From the NCBI GenBank assembly GCA_907165065.1, contig OU015524.1, positions 26,768,295-26,832,294 of the forward strand: a stretch of DNA of 64,000 nt. The letters run 5' to 3'. The translations under genes and the position numbers were made by a program. The notes below the pieces were generated by a model. That model was not told the DNA's origin and did no database searches. It worked only from the letters and a program-made list of their open reading frames with translations. This document shows, one piece after another, positions 12,867 through 25,115 of the stretch. Every line of letters starts with the position of its first letter. Positions within the stretch are counted from its first letter, which is position 1. Source of the DNA: Caprimulgus europaeus (taxonomy: Eukaryota; Chordata; Aves; Caprimulgiformes; Caprimulgidae).

Positions 12867-13219
12867 CTGGAGCACCTCTGCTATGAGGACAGGCTGAGAG
12901 AGTTGGGGCTGTTCAGCCTGGAGAAGAGAAGGCTTTGGGGAGATCTTATAGCGGCCTTCCAGTACCTGAAGGGGCCTACAAGAAAGCTGGGGAGGGACTT
13001 TTTACAAAGGCTGGTAGTGATAGAACAAGGGGAAATGGCTTTAAACTGGAAGAGGGGAGGTTTAGATTAGATATTAGGAAGAAATTCTTTCCTGTGAGGG
13101 TGGTGAGACACTGGAACAGGTTGCCCAGAGAAGCTGTGGATGCTCCCTCCCTGGAAGTGTTCAAGGCCAGGCTGGATGAGGCTTTGAGCAACCTGGTCTA
13201 TAGAATCACAGAATGTTAG
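12867..13219 (+). pseudogene. CR1 ORF2 C-terminal fragment (frameshifted, stop displaced)
   Basis: This is the C-terminal tail of the CR1 endonuclease/reverse-transcriptase polyprotein, downstream of the RT catalytic core. From 12867 the frame reads [20 protein letters not shown] and then runs out of register at the GGGG of 12971-12974, where the family usually has one more G. It resumes in another frame as [14 protein letters not shown] and continues through [19 protein letters not shown] and [13 protein letters not shown]. The normal stop would fall at GTC-TAG. The inverted insert splits that codon, so the frame continues five codons (YRITE), plus C, into antisense CR1 sequence before TAG at 13217-13219. 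No RT or endonuclease motif is present, so the fragment cannot mobilise itself. Confidence 0.9.
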
Positions 13220-13254
13220 GGATTGGAAGGGACCTCAAAAGATCATCTAGACCA
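13201..13254 (-). mobile_element. 54-bp inverted CR1 3'-terminal fragment nested in the CR1
   Basis: Read on the minus strand this stretch is TGGTCTAGATGATC, a GGTCCCTTCCAA-type core and a terminal ATTCTGTGATTCTA, the ordered parts of a CR1 3' UTR. It lies antisense inside the sense CR1. The pentamer GTCTA flanks it on both sides (13196-13200 and 13255-13259), and removing one copy plus the insert restores the expected host sequence CTGGTCTAGTGG. A very short, severely 5'-truncated CR1 insertion with a small target-site duplication fits. A template-switch or fold-back event during reverse transcription is the alternative, because GGTCTA is shared by the truncated end and the host site. Confidence 0.8.
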
Positions 13255-15688
13255 GTCTAGTGGAAGATGTCCGGGCTCATGGCAGGGGGGTTGAAACTAG
13301 ATGAAATCTAATTCTATGATTCTACATAACAGCTTGTTCAGTACTAGTCAACAAAGTTGTTTTGATAACTGATGGTGCAGAAAACTGAACAATTAACTCT
13401 GAGGTTAATAGCAGAAGTATATCCCATGTACTACTCTTCTATCTATAGATCCAAGGGCTTGAAAATACCTGTGCACTTTAGGTAGATTATTTACTTTTGG
13501 TTAATAACAACAATTAGCTTAGTGTCCATGGATTCAACAGTTAGCATCCTTGCTGGAATGCAGAAAGGTACTAGGTAGCTTTAATTTTTCATCATTAGCA
13601 CACACAGTTGGGATCAGGTGGCTTCAAACAGGGGGCTGCCCTGTGGTGGTGTGCAGCTTCATACTGGAGAAGTGCACGCTGCTCAAAGACCTTGATTTTG
13701 TTCAGTGTTTATGAAATGCACTGGCTGGGCATCAGAATACTCACTTTCCAAGAGTGTAAAGTTTTGTTCTATTTTAAAATGTTTCTTAACTGTCTTTTTC
13801 TGACTGCCTCTGCAAAGTCCTGGCAAGAATATAATATTTCTGATAAATCCTTGAAGTGATAGCTGTCATGGGGGCTTTTTGTGCTGATATTTTTGAAGTT
13901 ATTATTGCAGCCAGACAATAACTTTCACCTATATTTAGCATGAGTCAATCCCTAAACTCTTCTGAAAACCTCATCCTTTCCAATAAAGTCAAAATTTGGG
14001 TTTCTGGGCTATCCAGATGAAATTACTCTACAGAGTAACTGTGCATGACAATGGGTAAAGGGCAAGCCTATGCACTTTCTGTGCACTATTGCTCGTCTGG
14101 CTGCAAAAACATGGCATTAGTGGAAAGAATTTGGGCAGCCAGCTGGAAAACTTAATCCTGAATGTTATACTAAGAAGAAATGATTGCTCTTTAAAGACAA
14201 AGAATAAAACAGTATGAAAGCAATTCTTATATTAAAAATATGCCCTATATTTCCCTTTTCAGGGATTTTCTTCTGATCTTTATATTCTATATTTATATTG
14301 ATTTAAAATTGTACCTGCATATTCCTCCTTTCATAAAGATGTTAATTGGACCTATATGTGTACTGAAAAAATTAGTTACTTAAAAGCAAACATTCCAAAT
14401 GAATGGTATATTTTGTGGCATGCTGCAGAGAAGGGTGATTAATATGACTCCCAAATGCAAGAGGTTCTGGAAAACAGAATTACAAGCTTTGCCCTTCAAA
14501 ACCTAAACTGGGCACATTAAGTTTTTTTGCAGAATGGAAGCCATGGGTTTTTGTGAGCTCTTGCATGCATTCCCTCTTTCTGATCTGACTTGTGTCCAAA
14601 ATAAGGTGCTGGCAGCCAGCAAGTTGCCATGTATCTTGCAGAAGCACTAACTTGTTAGCTGAGTGATGACTCCAGACTCAGCATTCCCTCAGCTCTCACT
14701 TGTGACAGTGATTGCCAAAGCTAGTGGTGAGCCAGATAAGGTGGGAGGAACAAGCACAAAGTACTCCTTTGGATTCCTTTTGAATTTTTGAACAGTGACA
14801 CATCATATGGCCTTATGTTCTCTAGATAGCCTAAGGCCGTGCATTCGCTAAGAAAGAATGCAGAGTCATTAGTTCTCACTCTCTGTTTGCAGGCACGAAA
14901 TGAAAATCTCACATGTTGTGCCAGACTTTAAGAGCTCGTTACTTTAGCAGCAACCAGGTTTACTAAGATCACCTTTTTATCAGGACCTGGTGGAAGCCTG
15001 GTTTAGCAGAGCAACTCTAACTTTCGGGAGAGCCTGGGGATCCTCTGGGCTTAAAGGGAGCAGGCAGGAGGAGAGGGCAGCAGTTGTTCTGTTTTTCAGA
15101 CAAGGTTAAGACAGTGCTCTATTGCAAAGGGAGGGAGTGTAATCTGTTGGAGACATCTCTGCCCAAGCATTTAGGGGGGCAATTGCTTAGGTGTTGCTTG
15201 AGCCTCACCATTTCTGAGGGCACTAGCTCTGCTACACTTGTGCCGCAGAAAAGCAAGTGAAGCTGCAGAGGATCCAAACCAGCCTGTTCAGCTGGTGCTG
15301 TGGATGAAGACTTGGGAAAAAAAACAACCCACCCTAAACAAATTCCTCCATGGCAGATCCAGGGTGGGTGGAAGCGTCACAAGCAAGTAGTAGATATGTT
15401 TATTTGACAAGAGTTAATTCTAATAGTCCCAAGATAGCCACAAAATTTAATATCTAAACAGAAGAGTAACTGCCACATGTAATGGCATCACCTTGATTTT
15501 AGGGCATCCCTTCTACCAGCTGAATTTACTACTTTTCCAGTCATTGATCTATCTGGGAATCCTTTTCAAATTCATGTGAGTTTTATTAAAAGTCGGGTAA
15601 TATGTGACCCCATCAAGTGAATGCAGTGTCCACTTGGGAGACTTTTGTTCTATTCAAACCTTTGTTGACAATGCAGCAAGCTCTGCTA

Positions 15689-15716
15689 GGGGCTGCTGGG
15701 GGGCGGGCAGCCCGGG
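15689..15716 (+). other. G-quadruplex motif in GC-rich patch
   Basis: Runs GGGG (15689-15692), G6 (15698-15703), GGG (15705-15707) and GGG (15714-15716) are separated by loops of five, one and six bases. The patch, including a GCCCGGGC palindrome and GAGCCGCGC just downstream, is only about 45 bp long in an AT-rich setting. A TTTGATTGATTTGC sequence follows immediately (about 15727-15740). It is too short to be a CpG island. A structural or regulatory role is only a possibility. Confidence 0.6.
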
Positions 15717-18700
15717 CTGAGCCGCGCTTTGATTGATTTGCACAATAGGAACAAAAATATTCCTGAAACTCTTGAGATCACTCAACTCTTCCTGCCAGAC
15801 TTCCATGAAATATAACATGCAATCAATTTAGCTTACAGCCAGATTCTCCCCTTTCAGCCCCCTCTTTCCTTTGGTGTGTCAGCAAAGATAAATGAAAGAA
15901 GCAATAAGGAGTACAAACAGCAGTAGCAAGGAAAGCAGCAATTGCTTGTGTAGGGGAGATTCGTGGTGCCAGGCCAGAGCAGAACCCACAACAACTTGAC
16001 CAAACACAGGAATGAATGAAAGGTCCTTTTGAAAGGGCAAAAGAAAGACCGCGTTGACCTCTTGGCAGAAAGAGGAAACTTCAAAGGGTTTACAACAGTT
16101 AAAAGACCCAGTTACACGCAGCAAAAATGACTTGCATTGGATGCTAACACAGTGAAACTAAACAACCTCACAGTAAGAGATATAGCAGAAGGTGGAGTAG
16201 AGGGGGCATATTTTCCGCTAGTCACTGGAAAAATGTCAAAAAGGCTAATTCTGTCAGTTTGGTGTTAGCTGTAGGGTCCTGTTCGAAGCTGTGCATGTGA
16301 GGAAAACAGAAATTTAGACAGAAGTCCTAACAGGCTTTGGAAAAGTCAGACACATGTTTTCTTTTCATTTTGCTCACCAAGAAATGCTCTCATCATGTGC
16401 TTCTTTTAGAAACATTTGGCAGTTCCTTAGGTATGACAGAAAGTATGTTTGAGGAAGTTAGAACTAATGAAATAGGGTATTTAAAGAGAAAGCTTCTGAA
16501 TGACCCGAGTGTTGTATATGATTTATGAAAACAGTATTGAAAAGGGGAAAAAAGTGCTAATTGCCCAAGATAGTTGCATTCTGCTGTTTTTCTTCACCTG
16601 AGGTTCAGGTTTTTTTACTCGCTTCATATGGCTTGGAAAGCATTTAATCGCACACATGATTTTAAACAAGAGAGAGGGCCACTGGCTGCAGTGAGACTGC
16701 ATTCAGGGTTAAGCAAGTGCATGAAACCTTTTGCTAGACAGCAGCCTTGCAGGGCTCTGTCTTTGAATTCCAAGGATTTGAGAGCGAGTAAGTCACAGCA
16801 CTTCAATGAACAAAGACTTTCCTCTTTAATCTACTCTAGTTGGGAAAGATAAGAGCTCAAATGGAATCTACTTCAAGACTAGATTACACATTAAGATAAA
16901 CATAATATGATAAGGACTAACTGACAGAGCTTCTGTAAGGGCAAGTTGTGCTGCTCTAACTTTCAAGAATTCCTTGAAAAAGTGCATAAAGTAAGAGATG
17001 AGATATATCTTTTGAACATAATTTATGTGGAATTTCAAAAAGCTTCTTACAGGATCCTGTGTGAGAGGCTTTGAAATAAAATAATAACAAGTCACGTTGC
17101 CAGCCTATACGATGCTTGGAATTCATAGTAAATAGCCAAATTTTAATTAAGAGACCAATGAGAGAACATATCTGAATTATTTTGGAAAGAGAGATTGAAT
17201 GCAATTTGTTAACAAATTATTCTGGAATGGAAACAACTAAAGAAGACCATTAGACACTCCTAGAAATACTTCTATTTGCCCAAAGCATTCATTCTATCCA
17301 TCTACCAGCATTCTGGCAGCTCTAATGAATAGTATGTGTTAGAAAATATAATAAACTTCTGATTACCGTAATGGATGTTGATCTAACATGGTTCCCTGAG
17401 GAAACAGATATGGATCATTGTATTACAGCTTAATGAATATGCCTTTCCAAAATAAACTAACAAAGAGAAGGATTAGAGAAATATTTTACAGAAGTAATAT
17501 CTCACTGTAATAATGATTTAAAAGGAAACTAAGAATGATATGTTTCCAGTTGCACCACAGGCCAGTTTTGGATGCCTCGGTACAAATGGACTTGGTATGC
17601 ATAGAAAGCGTCTGGAGAAGAATAACAAAACCAGTCAAAGTTACGTGAAGATTCACATGAATGATTACTTCCACTGTGGGCATTTGACATTCAAAAGACA
17701 AGGTTAACAAAATATCAGGCAAAATATGCTTTCTTAAAGCTTTGGAGTGACCACATTCAAATTTGTGGGTTTATTATGCACTTAAAATAAGCATATGCTT
17801 ACCAGATGCACCATCAGTCCTTTTCAGCATGAGAGATGGGAACCTGCAGACTTTTTACAAAGTAGTCCATGAATCCCTTTATCCAGAGCCCAAGAGCTTA
17901 AAATGACTGGCTTCAGTGAGGCTAAAATGGGATTTCAAGGCATCTGATTGAACTCAGGTGCAATACATTCAGAACATTTAAATTAAAGGAAATACTACTT
18001 TATCTAGTATTAAGAGTAGTCAATTTGTGATTCATTGGCACAGTATCTGCCAGAGCAGGGACACAGCATTCAAAATTGAATATGAGTCCTCTGTGGTACT
18101 AGAGTGGACAAAAGTTTGGATTGATTTAGCTTAGCAAATCTACATAGGAACTTTTAAGTTTTAGGACAAATTCTCAATTTTTTCCTGGCAAAATGATACA
18201 GACTTGTGATTGGTAAGGATTCTACCATCTATTTATTTTCTTTTTTTTTTTTTCATTTGTTTTTATCCCCAACAGAAAAGTATCTTCTCTAAGTCTATAT
18301 ACATGTAAAAAGCCTATCCTTAAAAGTTATCACTGATGGCAATTCCATAATATAATTTAGCAGAACTTTTTCCTATAGTCAGTAGTATAAATGCTCTGGG
18401 GAATTCATGCTCCAATCTTTACTAATAAATAAGATCATATGTTTGGAACCAAATACCAGTTTATAAATCATGGTTTTTCCAGAGTGCAGTTGATATCAAA
18501 GTTCAGGATGACTAAGATGTTAATACAATATTGCCTATTGAGTTGGTGTCATTTGTCTCTGAATATATCAAACCAATAACGTGAGATGAACGTGTAAGGT
18601 GAAACTTTGTAAGTGCCCTGTATTAAGCTTCTGTATTCATGTTGGATATGATATGAAAGTAAGAAGCTACTGCTTTCTTTTCTGCCCTGGTGAGCTATTA

Positions 18701-19501
18701 TTTTGATACTTCTAAGCAGACAGGAGTAAAAGTTACATGCTTCAGTCTGTTGACTCATAGTCACTGATTATTCTTATGTGGATAGCTGCAGTAGCATGAA
18801 GATTGATTGCGTGAGCTCACAGGCAGCAGCTGCCATTTACAAATGCCAGCTAGTGCTTCTCATGGGGATTTGTGATAGAATACAGAAATAAGCCCGAATT
18901 ACTTCTATTAGCTGAATACATGCCCTTTTTTCTTATTTTGCAGTCACATTGTGTGTCCCCACAATAATCTTTTTTACAACACTAGCTGATTTCAAGTAAA
19001 TTTTACAGAGGCGGATGAAGTTTGAAAGGCAATTAAATTCTTATAAGTAGTGTCAAAATCAGTGATCAAGTAGAAGAGAGAGAAAGAGGTTTTTGAAGTG
19101 TCCTGTCTAAAGGAGAGGCTAATATTTCTTATATTTATTTATTATATATAAAAGAATCTATACAACCAGGAAATCTAAATGCTAAAAAAAACCAGGGTTT
19201 TGTAATTATAAGATGCAAGCAATGCTTCCTCTAGCCAACCTGGTATATGTGTGTCAATTCATGTTGTGTATCATCTTGTGATCACACAATTGTTCTCTTT
19301 CTGATCCAGCTTGGCATTTAAGAGGGAAGCCATAAACAAATTCCTTACTTTTAATACAGATGCACTTCACTTGATTTAAAACTAACAGAGAAATGATCAC
19401 TTGGTGTTTTATTTAACAAGATGTGGTCGTACTGGAACTGTAACCCAAGTAGTTCTACTTAGTTCAGAACCTGGTTGAGTATTTTTAATAGTGTAGGTAA
19501 A

Positions 19502-19544
19502 CGTGTGTGTATAGATATATATGTGTGTGTATGTATGTGCATGC
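19502..19544 (+). repeat. (TG)n/(TA)n compound microsatellite
   Basis: GTGTGTGTATAGATATATAT is followed by GTGTGTGTATGTATGTGCATGCA, a compound alternating tract. Frames reading VCVCMCM or THTYTHIYIYTHT across it come from the repeat. Confidence 0.85.
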
Positions 19545-22500
19545 ATTTTATACAGTGGATGTCTTATAACCAAGATTATCAGGCTGGGAACTTTCTTCAG
19601 AATGTTTTGTTTCAAACAGGACATATTTCTACCAGCTTTACTCTCAGTGAATACTATCTGCTGGTGACTTACTCCATTGGTTTATATCAGATTACTCATG
19701 GAGTAAAGAGCTAATCAGCAGAAGGAAAAAGTGCTGCCAAGTTTTAAAATTTTATCATCAAGTCTTGTGATACTTGTTTTTTTCTGTGCCCTAGCTGCTG
19801 GAATAAAGGAAGTTCATGAGAATCTAAACTTCCATTAAACACAGTGACTCGCTAGCTTTCCAGGATGTGGATAAAAGTTGAAAATATGAAGCAAATAACC
19901 TCATGGGGTCAAGAAATGAGAAGTCAAATATAAACATTTTTCTTTCTTGAGACATTTTCATAATATCTCATAATTTTCCAGTGTCAGTGATGAATGAATA
20001 GCAGTGTCAGAATTTCTTCCTCAACTTTAAAATGGTATGGGGTGAGTCCAGCAAAGATGAAATATAGACATTTGGTTTTCTGCATGAAGAGATGGATCAG
20101 CATAAACAATATGTGGGGCTGAAACAACAACAAAAAGTAATATTATGGATTGAACAGAAACATGGCCCTTCATCTTTGACAGTTGTCAGAACTATTAATC
20201 TCATTTCTGGAATCAGATTACTGAAACTGTAGCAGTATCCTTAGCAAGTACAAGCACATGTGTCTCTGCTCATTCAAGACAAGTGGTGGTATATGGTTTT
20301 CCTTGTGATGATTTTACAAAACTGTGTTTCAATGAATAAGACACAAAAGGATTGAAAAGCTAGAAGGAGCTAAAAATCGAGGACATATCTTGTATGCAGC
20401 CTGGGGAATAATAAAATGGCAAAGCAATGATGGGAGAAGTGATTCAGAGCTTTGAAAAAGAGTAATTTCTGTTCTTTGGTTTTAGGGAATGTCTGCTTAA
20501 ATTGTATAACAAATAGAATTGCATCAGACAAACTTTACTCCATTACGTGGAGTGGAAACTGATAAAAACAAATCATGTCACCCAGAATTTGGCTGTTTAA
20601 ATGGTTAACATAGCCTCAAAATCCTATGCAAAGTGGTAGTGTCTTGCTAAAAAACTCATTACTTTTTTTTTTTCTTATGATCTTGTTTGTGTGGACTCTA
20701 GTTCCTCATGAAGTTAAAAGGACACACTAAATTTTAAGAAACAGTGTAATAAATTGCAGCAGTCAAAGAAACTTCAGGACTGTGCCATCGGGAGTAATGG
20801 CCCAACAGAAACAAAACATATTTTAAGAAACACTATTAATCAAAACCACAGAGAGAAAACCAAGTTTAATGGACTCAGCTTTAACTTCCCAGAAGTAACA
20901 GTTTTCCTCTGCTGTGAAGGGTGTTCTGGATGAAGCCACCTGAAAAGAAGTTAGAGCCAAACCTTTAAACAGAAGGTAATCAGCCAGTGAAAAATTCCCC
21001 AGAACCTCTCCATCATTTCCCTCTCACTTGTTATTTTGTCTTTGGCTCATCCCCAAAATAAACCATGTTTCCTGAGATACAGCTCTCCATGACTCCTGAT
21101 GTGTCTCTCTCTCTCCCATGAATACTCTCCCCAGTGAGACTATCACATGGATATCCTCTTTTGCATTTTTTATAATGTTCTCATCTCTAGCTGTAAAAGA
21201 TTAAATTAAAAGACTATTTGACCTGCCTTCCCTGGTCAGTGCCACTCTAGCAAGCAATACATCACCGGAGGAATGTCAACTTCATGACCCATTACTCAAA
21301 TGAGGCGCCAACTAGGAAGAGTGAGCTGAGAGATCCAGGAGTTTTAAATTTATTGTCATGATATATCTAAAACTAAAATAGACTCTTATGATGCGAGGAG
21401 TAGGAGGTAGAGGAAAGAAAGTTTAGGAAGTCTCTCAGGTCAATCAAAAGCTTTAAATAATGTGACTCTGGCAAGCAGAGTTTCTTTTTGCATGATAGCT
21501 AATTGTGCTAGAGTTCATTTTCATCCTGAAAAAGGCAGAATCTTTTTCATCCTCCCTCCTGTCAGACTAGATTTTGGGCAGATTTACAGCGTCAGATTGG
21601 ATTTGAGTGGATGAAGACATACCAATCACTCCACCTTTCTTTCATGAATAGTTATCCTGGAGCAAGAAAGACCAATTTGTGACTCAGCTGCTGACCTGCT
21701 GCAGTTTTTCAGGCCAGATTGTTTAAGCTGGCTCTCATTTCAGGGGAAAGGGTTGGGGCAGTACTAGCTTCAGAAGTTTAGTTTGTCCTGTGCCTACTAC
21801 AGTGTGGCCATTCTTCCTGCTTCCATACTCTTTCCAACCTCAGGTTTTCCTCATGGCTTTCCTGCAGCCTCACTCTCCCTGACCTGTGCTCTTTCTGTGT
21901 TCGTCTTTTCTCCTTATTTCCATTTGACTTTTCCATGAAGATTTACCTTCTTTCCCTTTTTTAAATTGTGTATCCAACACAGCTCATCTCTCCTGGGCCA
22001 CCCCTCCAGGTATGAAACAAAGATCCTTGAAACAAATCTGGTAAAGGACGCAAAACATTCTTCATGGATGTGAACTCTGCTCTCTCTGCTGGCCCACTTC
22101 AACCCTGTTGCTCCACTCAGTCTGATACATCTGTATAAGCATCATACTCTTGCAGAATGGGGCTTTTTAAGGATTTCCGTAGCTAACGGTAAGTTAAACG
22201 GGTATTATCAGAGCCTGGCGAACAGGGAGGTCCAATATCTGTGAGCCAGGGCACAGCGTATCAAGATTTAATGTGGAACCCGAGTGTCTGGTTCTGATGA
22301 AGAAAGGCTGAAACATAACATTTGATGTTGTCAGAGGCAGATCTGTTTGTGCCATTGACAATCCTTATTTTAGGGGGGCTGATGAAAAAAGTACAACCAT
22401 GGGAGACTCAAAAGTAAGGCATTAAAAGGATGGGCAAAGGACACGATTTCAGCCTCGTCTCCGGTGCATGACACACGAAGTTTCAGAGTGCTTCAGTATG

Positions 22501-23159
22501 AAAGAAATTCCAGAGACCCTCCAGGACTGGAGGAATTTTTAAAAAACATTAAAGAGTTCAGAGCTGCTCTGTGTTACAGGATTTTCTTTTAAGTGTGTAT
22601 AGTTTCACAGCTTCTGCAGTGCCAAGGATTTTTTTTTTTCATTAACTTTGTATAAGATCTTATGGAGTAATAACAATATATTATCTCACATTAATATAGG
22701 ACAATATAACTACACAAGGCATTTATGAATTAGTTGATCAGACTTTTGAGGGACCCCAGCCCAGTGGAGTTGAGAAACACACTCTCTGTGCCAAATTCTG
22801 ACATAAATTGTACCCGTATGACTCTGCTGCTGCCTGCAGTGGTTTTGGTAGGATTTTGAGGGTAGGAGAGGAGAGAACTGAATCCAGACTGCTGATATAA
22901 ATGTCTCCTCACACATGTGTAATGGTTCCCACCTTTTCTTCCTCTTCAGTTCTCCTATGGCCCTTACTTGGCTCTCAGTCCTGCTACAGACATTGCTGGG
23001 TCATTTCCCCAAGCTGACTCAGGACTCCTCTGTGCTTGTTTGGGGTTTGTCTGTATGGAGTTTCCTATAAGGTTGGGGCTTTTGCTGCTTAGAAAAAAGA
23101 CAGTCTAATTCACTATGTTGGGCTGGCATCCAGAAAAATGAAGCTTTAACTATATTATG

Positions 23160-23310
23160 ATACTACTACTAATTATAGTATTAATGATAATATTATTGGT
23201 ACTACATTATCCTACTACATTATAGTATAATAGTAATAATAATATTATTGATATTATATTTTCCTATTACATTATAGTATTAAAATATGTTATTGTATTA
23301 TTTTTATTAT
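23160..23310. repeat. AT-rich degenerate tandem array
   Basis: TTATAGTAT recurs at 23173, 23220 and 23272, giving imperfect units of 47 and 52 bp built from TAATAATATTATTG and CTACTACATTATAG-like pieces. The block is nearly pure A/T and strongly self-complementary. TATATATTAATATAAATATA-type sequence (23356-23380) continues the low-complexity character downstream. Confidence 0.75.
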
Positions 23311-24242
23311 GAAAATAATTTACTTAGTCTCACTGTGGTGAGCCCAATTTTTTATGTATATATTAATATAAATATATATATGAAGAAGGAAACACTTTTT
23401 CAAGACCTCGTTTCATAGCTGTTGAAAATGGCTCATTTTCCAGGCTCTGGCTTTTTGCAGGGATAATCCCCAGCACAGTAGTAAGCCAAGACACCATAGA
23501 CTGGAAACAAAAGTATATGACTCAAAAGAAAGGCTCTCATTCATGGCAGAATTACTGTAGCAGCTCACACTTCTGTGCTGGGACAAAGCAATCTCCAGAA
23601 GGGTGTGATCTTGGCTGAGAAGCAGCAGTTTAGATCCAGTACTCCACCAGTTTTGGTTTATGATGTCTCACGGGCTGACAGGAAGGTCAGTCCCTACGCA
23701 ATAGCTCATCCTTCCCCGAGGAGCTGTGAAAGGCTGTGTGGTGCTCGCTCCTCCAGCCACAGCCATGAAGGGAACGAGCTGTCCACATGCGGGCTCTCTA
23801 ATGCAGAGGTCCCAAAGCAGCTGCTGGTGCTCCCTGCTTTTTTGGCACCTAGAATCCATTTTTTCCAACTGTACCCTGTAACAGACATGAAGCCTATCTG
23901 AGCATTGCAATTTCTAATGCAACAGAAGGAAAAAAAAAAATCTTCTAAGTGGCAACATGGTAGTGGAATACTTAGCCCTAACCTTAGCAAAATAATTATC
24001 TTTGTGTGTTATACACCATGTGATTTATAGGGGGGCTTCAGGAGAGACCAAATGAAACCCTGGGGTGATTTTAACTCAAGATCAAAAGTAAGATTAATGA
24101 ACTGGAGTATTTTATCTACAGCATTTATAGTGTTTCACTGGTCAGAGAGGTCACTTTCAATGCTAGGAATCCCACCTATATATTTATATTTTTAATCCAC
24201 TGGTTTTCACATTTTTTGTATAATGCAATTTGCATATCTATA

Positions 24243-24440
24243 CATAATTATTATTACGATTTATTATAGTGCCCCTAAATATGCCAGATGCTTTAGATAC
24301 TGTTCCACATACACATAGTTTTCTGTTTCAAAGAGTTCAGTAGCTGGAGCCATAAGATTGCAAATGCCTACATTCAGGTATGGTTTTCCTCACTTGAGGT
24401 GCAGAAGTGTCTGCAGGGTTGGGCCCTGTACAAACAACAG
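24243..24440 (+). mobile_element. Ancient amniote SINE/MIR-like remnant
   Basis: TTATTATTACGATTTATTAT leads into AGTGCCCCTAAATATGCCAG, a GATACTGTTCCACATACACA-like stretch and TTTCAAAGAGTTCAG (about 24330-24345). This is the order seen in a widespread old amniote repeat whose tail reads GTGCTAGGCGCTGTACAAAC then CAAAGAGCTTACA. A second match to GGGCCCTGTACAAAC lies at 24421-24435. Recognition is from memory. The exact family (MIR, AmnSINE or L2/L3 tail) is undecided. Confidence 0.5.
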
Positions 24441-25115
24441 GAATACGGATATTGCAGACCTGAAAACCGTGACTCTCAGACTTACTTCAAGGTCATTTAA
24501 TTTTAACCTTTTTGGAATCAGAAATCAGCAGGTTTAATACTCTCCAAATCTTTGCTTGGAGACAACCCAGGGATGTAAATTTGTGGGAAATACTTTGGAA
24601 GCATCTTCTTTGTTATTCTCTCCAAAATCCATATTAAAATATAGTGGTATGAAGGGGATCTGAAAGCCCTTGTGAATGAAATTTCCTTAGCAGGATCATG
24701 CTAGAGTATGGCGATCAGTGTTTCTGTAAAGAGCCTTTGTCACAGAGGCTATGCCTGGACTGGAGATGGCTCATCAGAGCAGGATTTACAAGAAATTCCC
24801 AGTAGGGCTTTGATCAAGATGTCTGAGGCAAATCAAGGGTTTCTCCAGCCATAAGAATAATGATACTAAGGTAGGTTGGGGGGTCAGCTTCACTTAGTCT
24901 AGCCCAGAGGGTGAAGCACCTCCACGAAATGCAACACGAACGACCACTTGCCGTTTTTTGTACAGGAACACCATGGGTTCCCCACCCTGAGCACCACTGT
25001 CCCTTCACTGCCCATCGCTGGGCTGTTCCCCTCCAAGTGCATCACTAAACCAGACCTGACGACACGGTAATCGCTCTCCAAAAATATTTTCTGGGCAAGC
25101 CTAATGGGTTTTGTG

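Larger units (their letters stand above)
12854..13325 (+). mobile_element. Young 5'-truncated CR1 LINE (avian type), 3' end with nested inverted fragment
   Basis: This is the 3' end of a chicken-repeat-1 non-LTR retrotransposon. It carries the C-terminal part of ORF2, a short 3' UTR and the terminal ATTCTATGATTCTA tail (13311-13324) that CR1 uses in place of poly(A). The ORF2 segment reads with few differences from the avian CR1 family I recall, so this is the youngest repeat in the window. The 5' end is truncated, as is usual for CR1. Two oddities are visible. A 54-bp stretch (13201-13254) is an inverted CR1 3' terminus inserted at the ORF2 stop codon. The host's own 3' UTR lacks roughly 20 bases between CTAGATGA and the terminal repeat. 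Avian CR1 identity is firm; the subfamily was not determined. Confidence 0.95.
13326..23159. other. Gene-free unique sequence
   Basis: Ordinary AT-rich DNA apart from the G-quadruplex motif and microsatellite listed. No frame exceeds about 94 codons. A weak old-repeat resemblance (CAATCCCTAAACTCTTCTGA, near 13946) is too short to call. Confidence 0.55.

Noticed and set aside
13201..13254. Extra peptide YRITEC at the end of CR1 ORF2
   Set aside because: It is read-through into the inverted insert, not a real protein extension.
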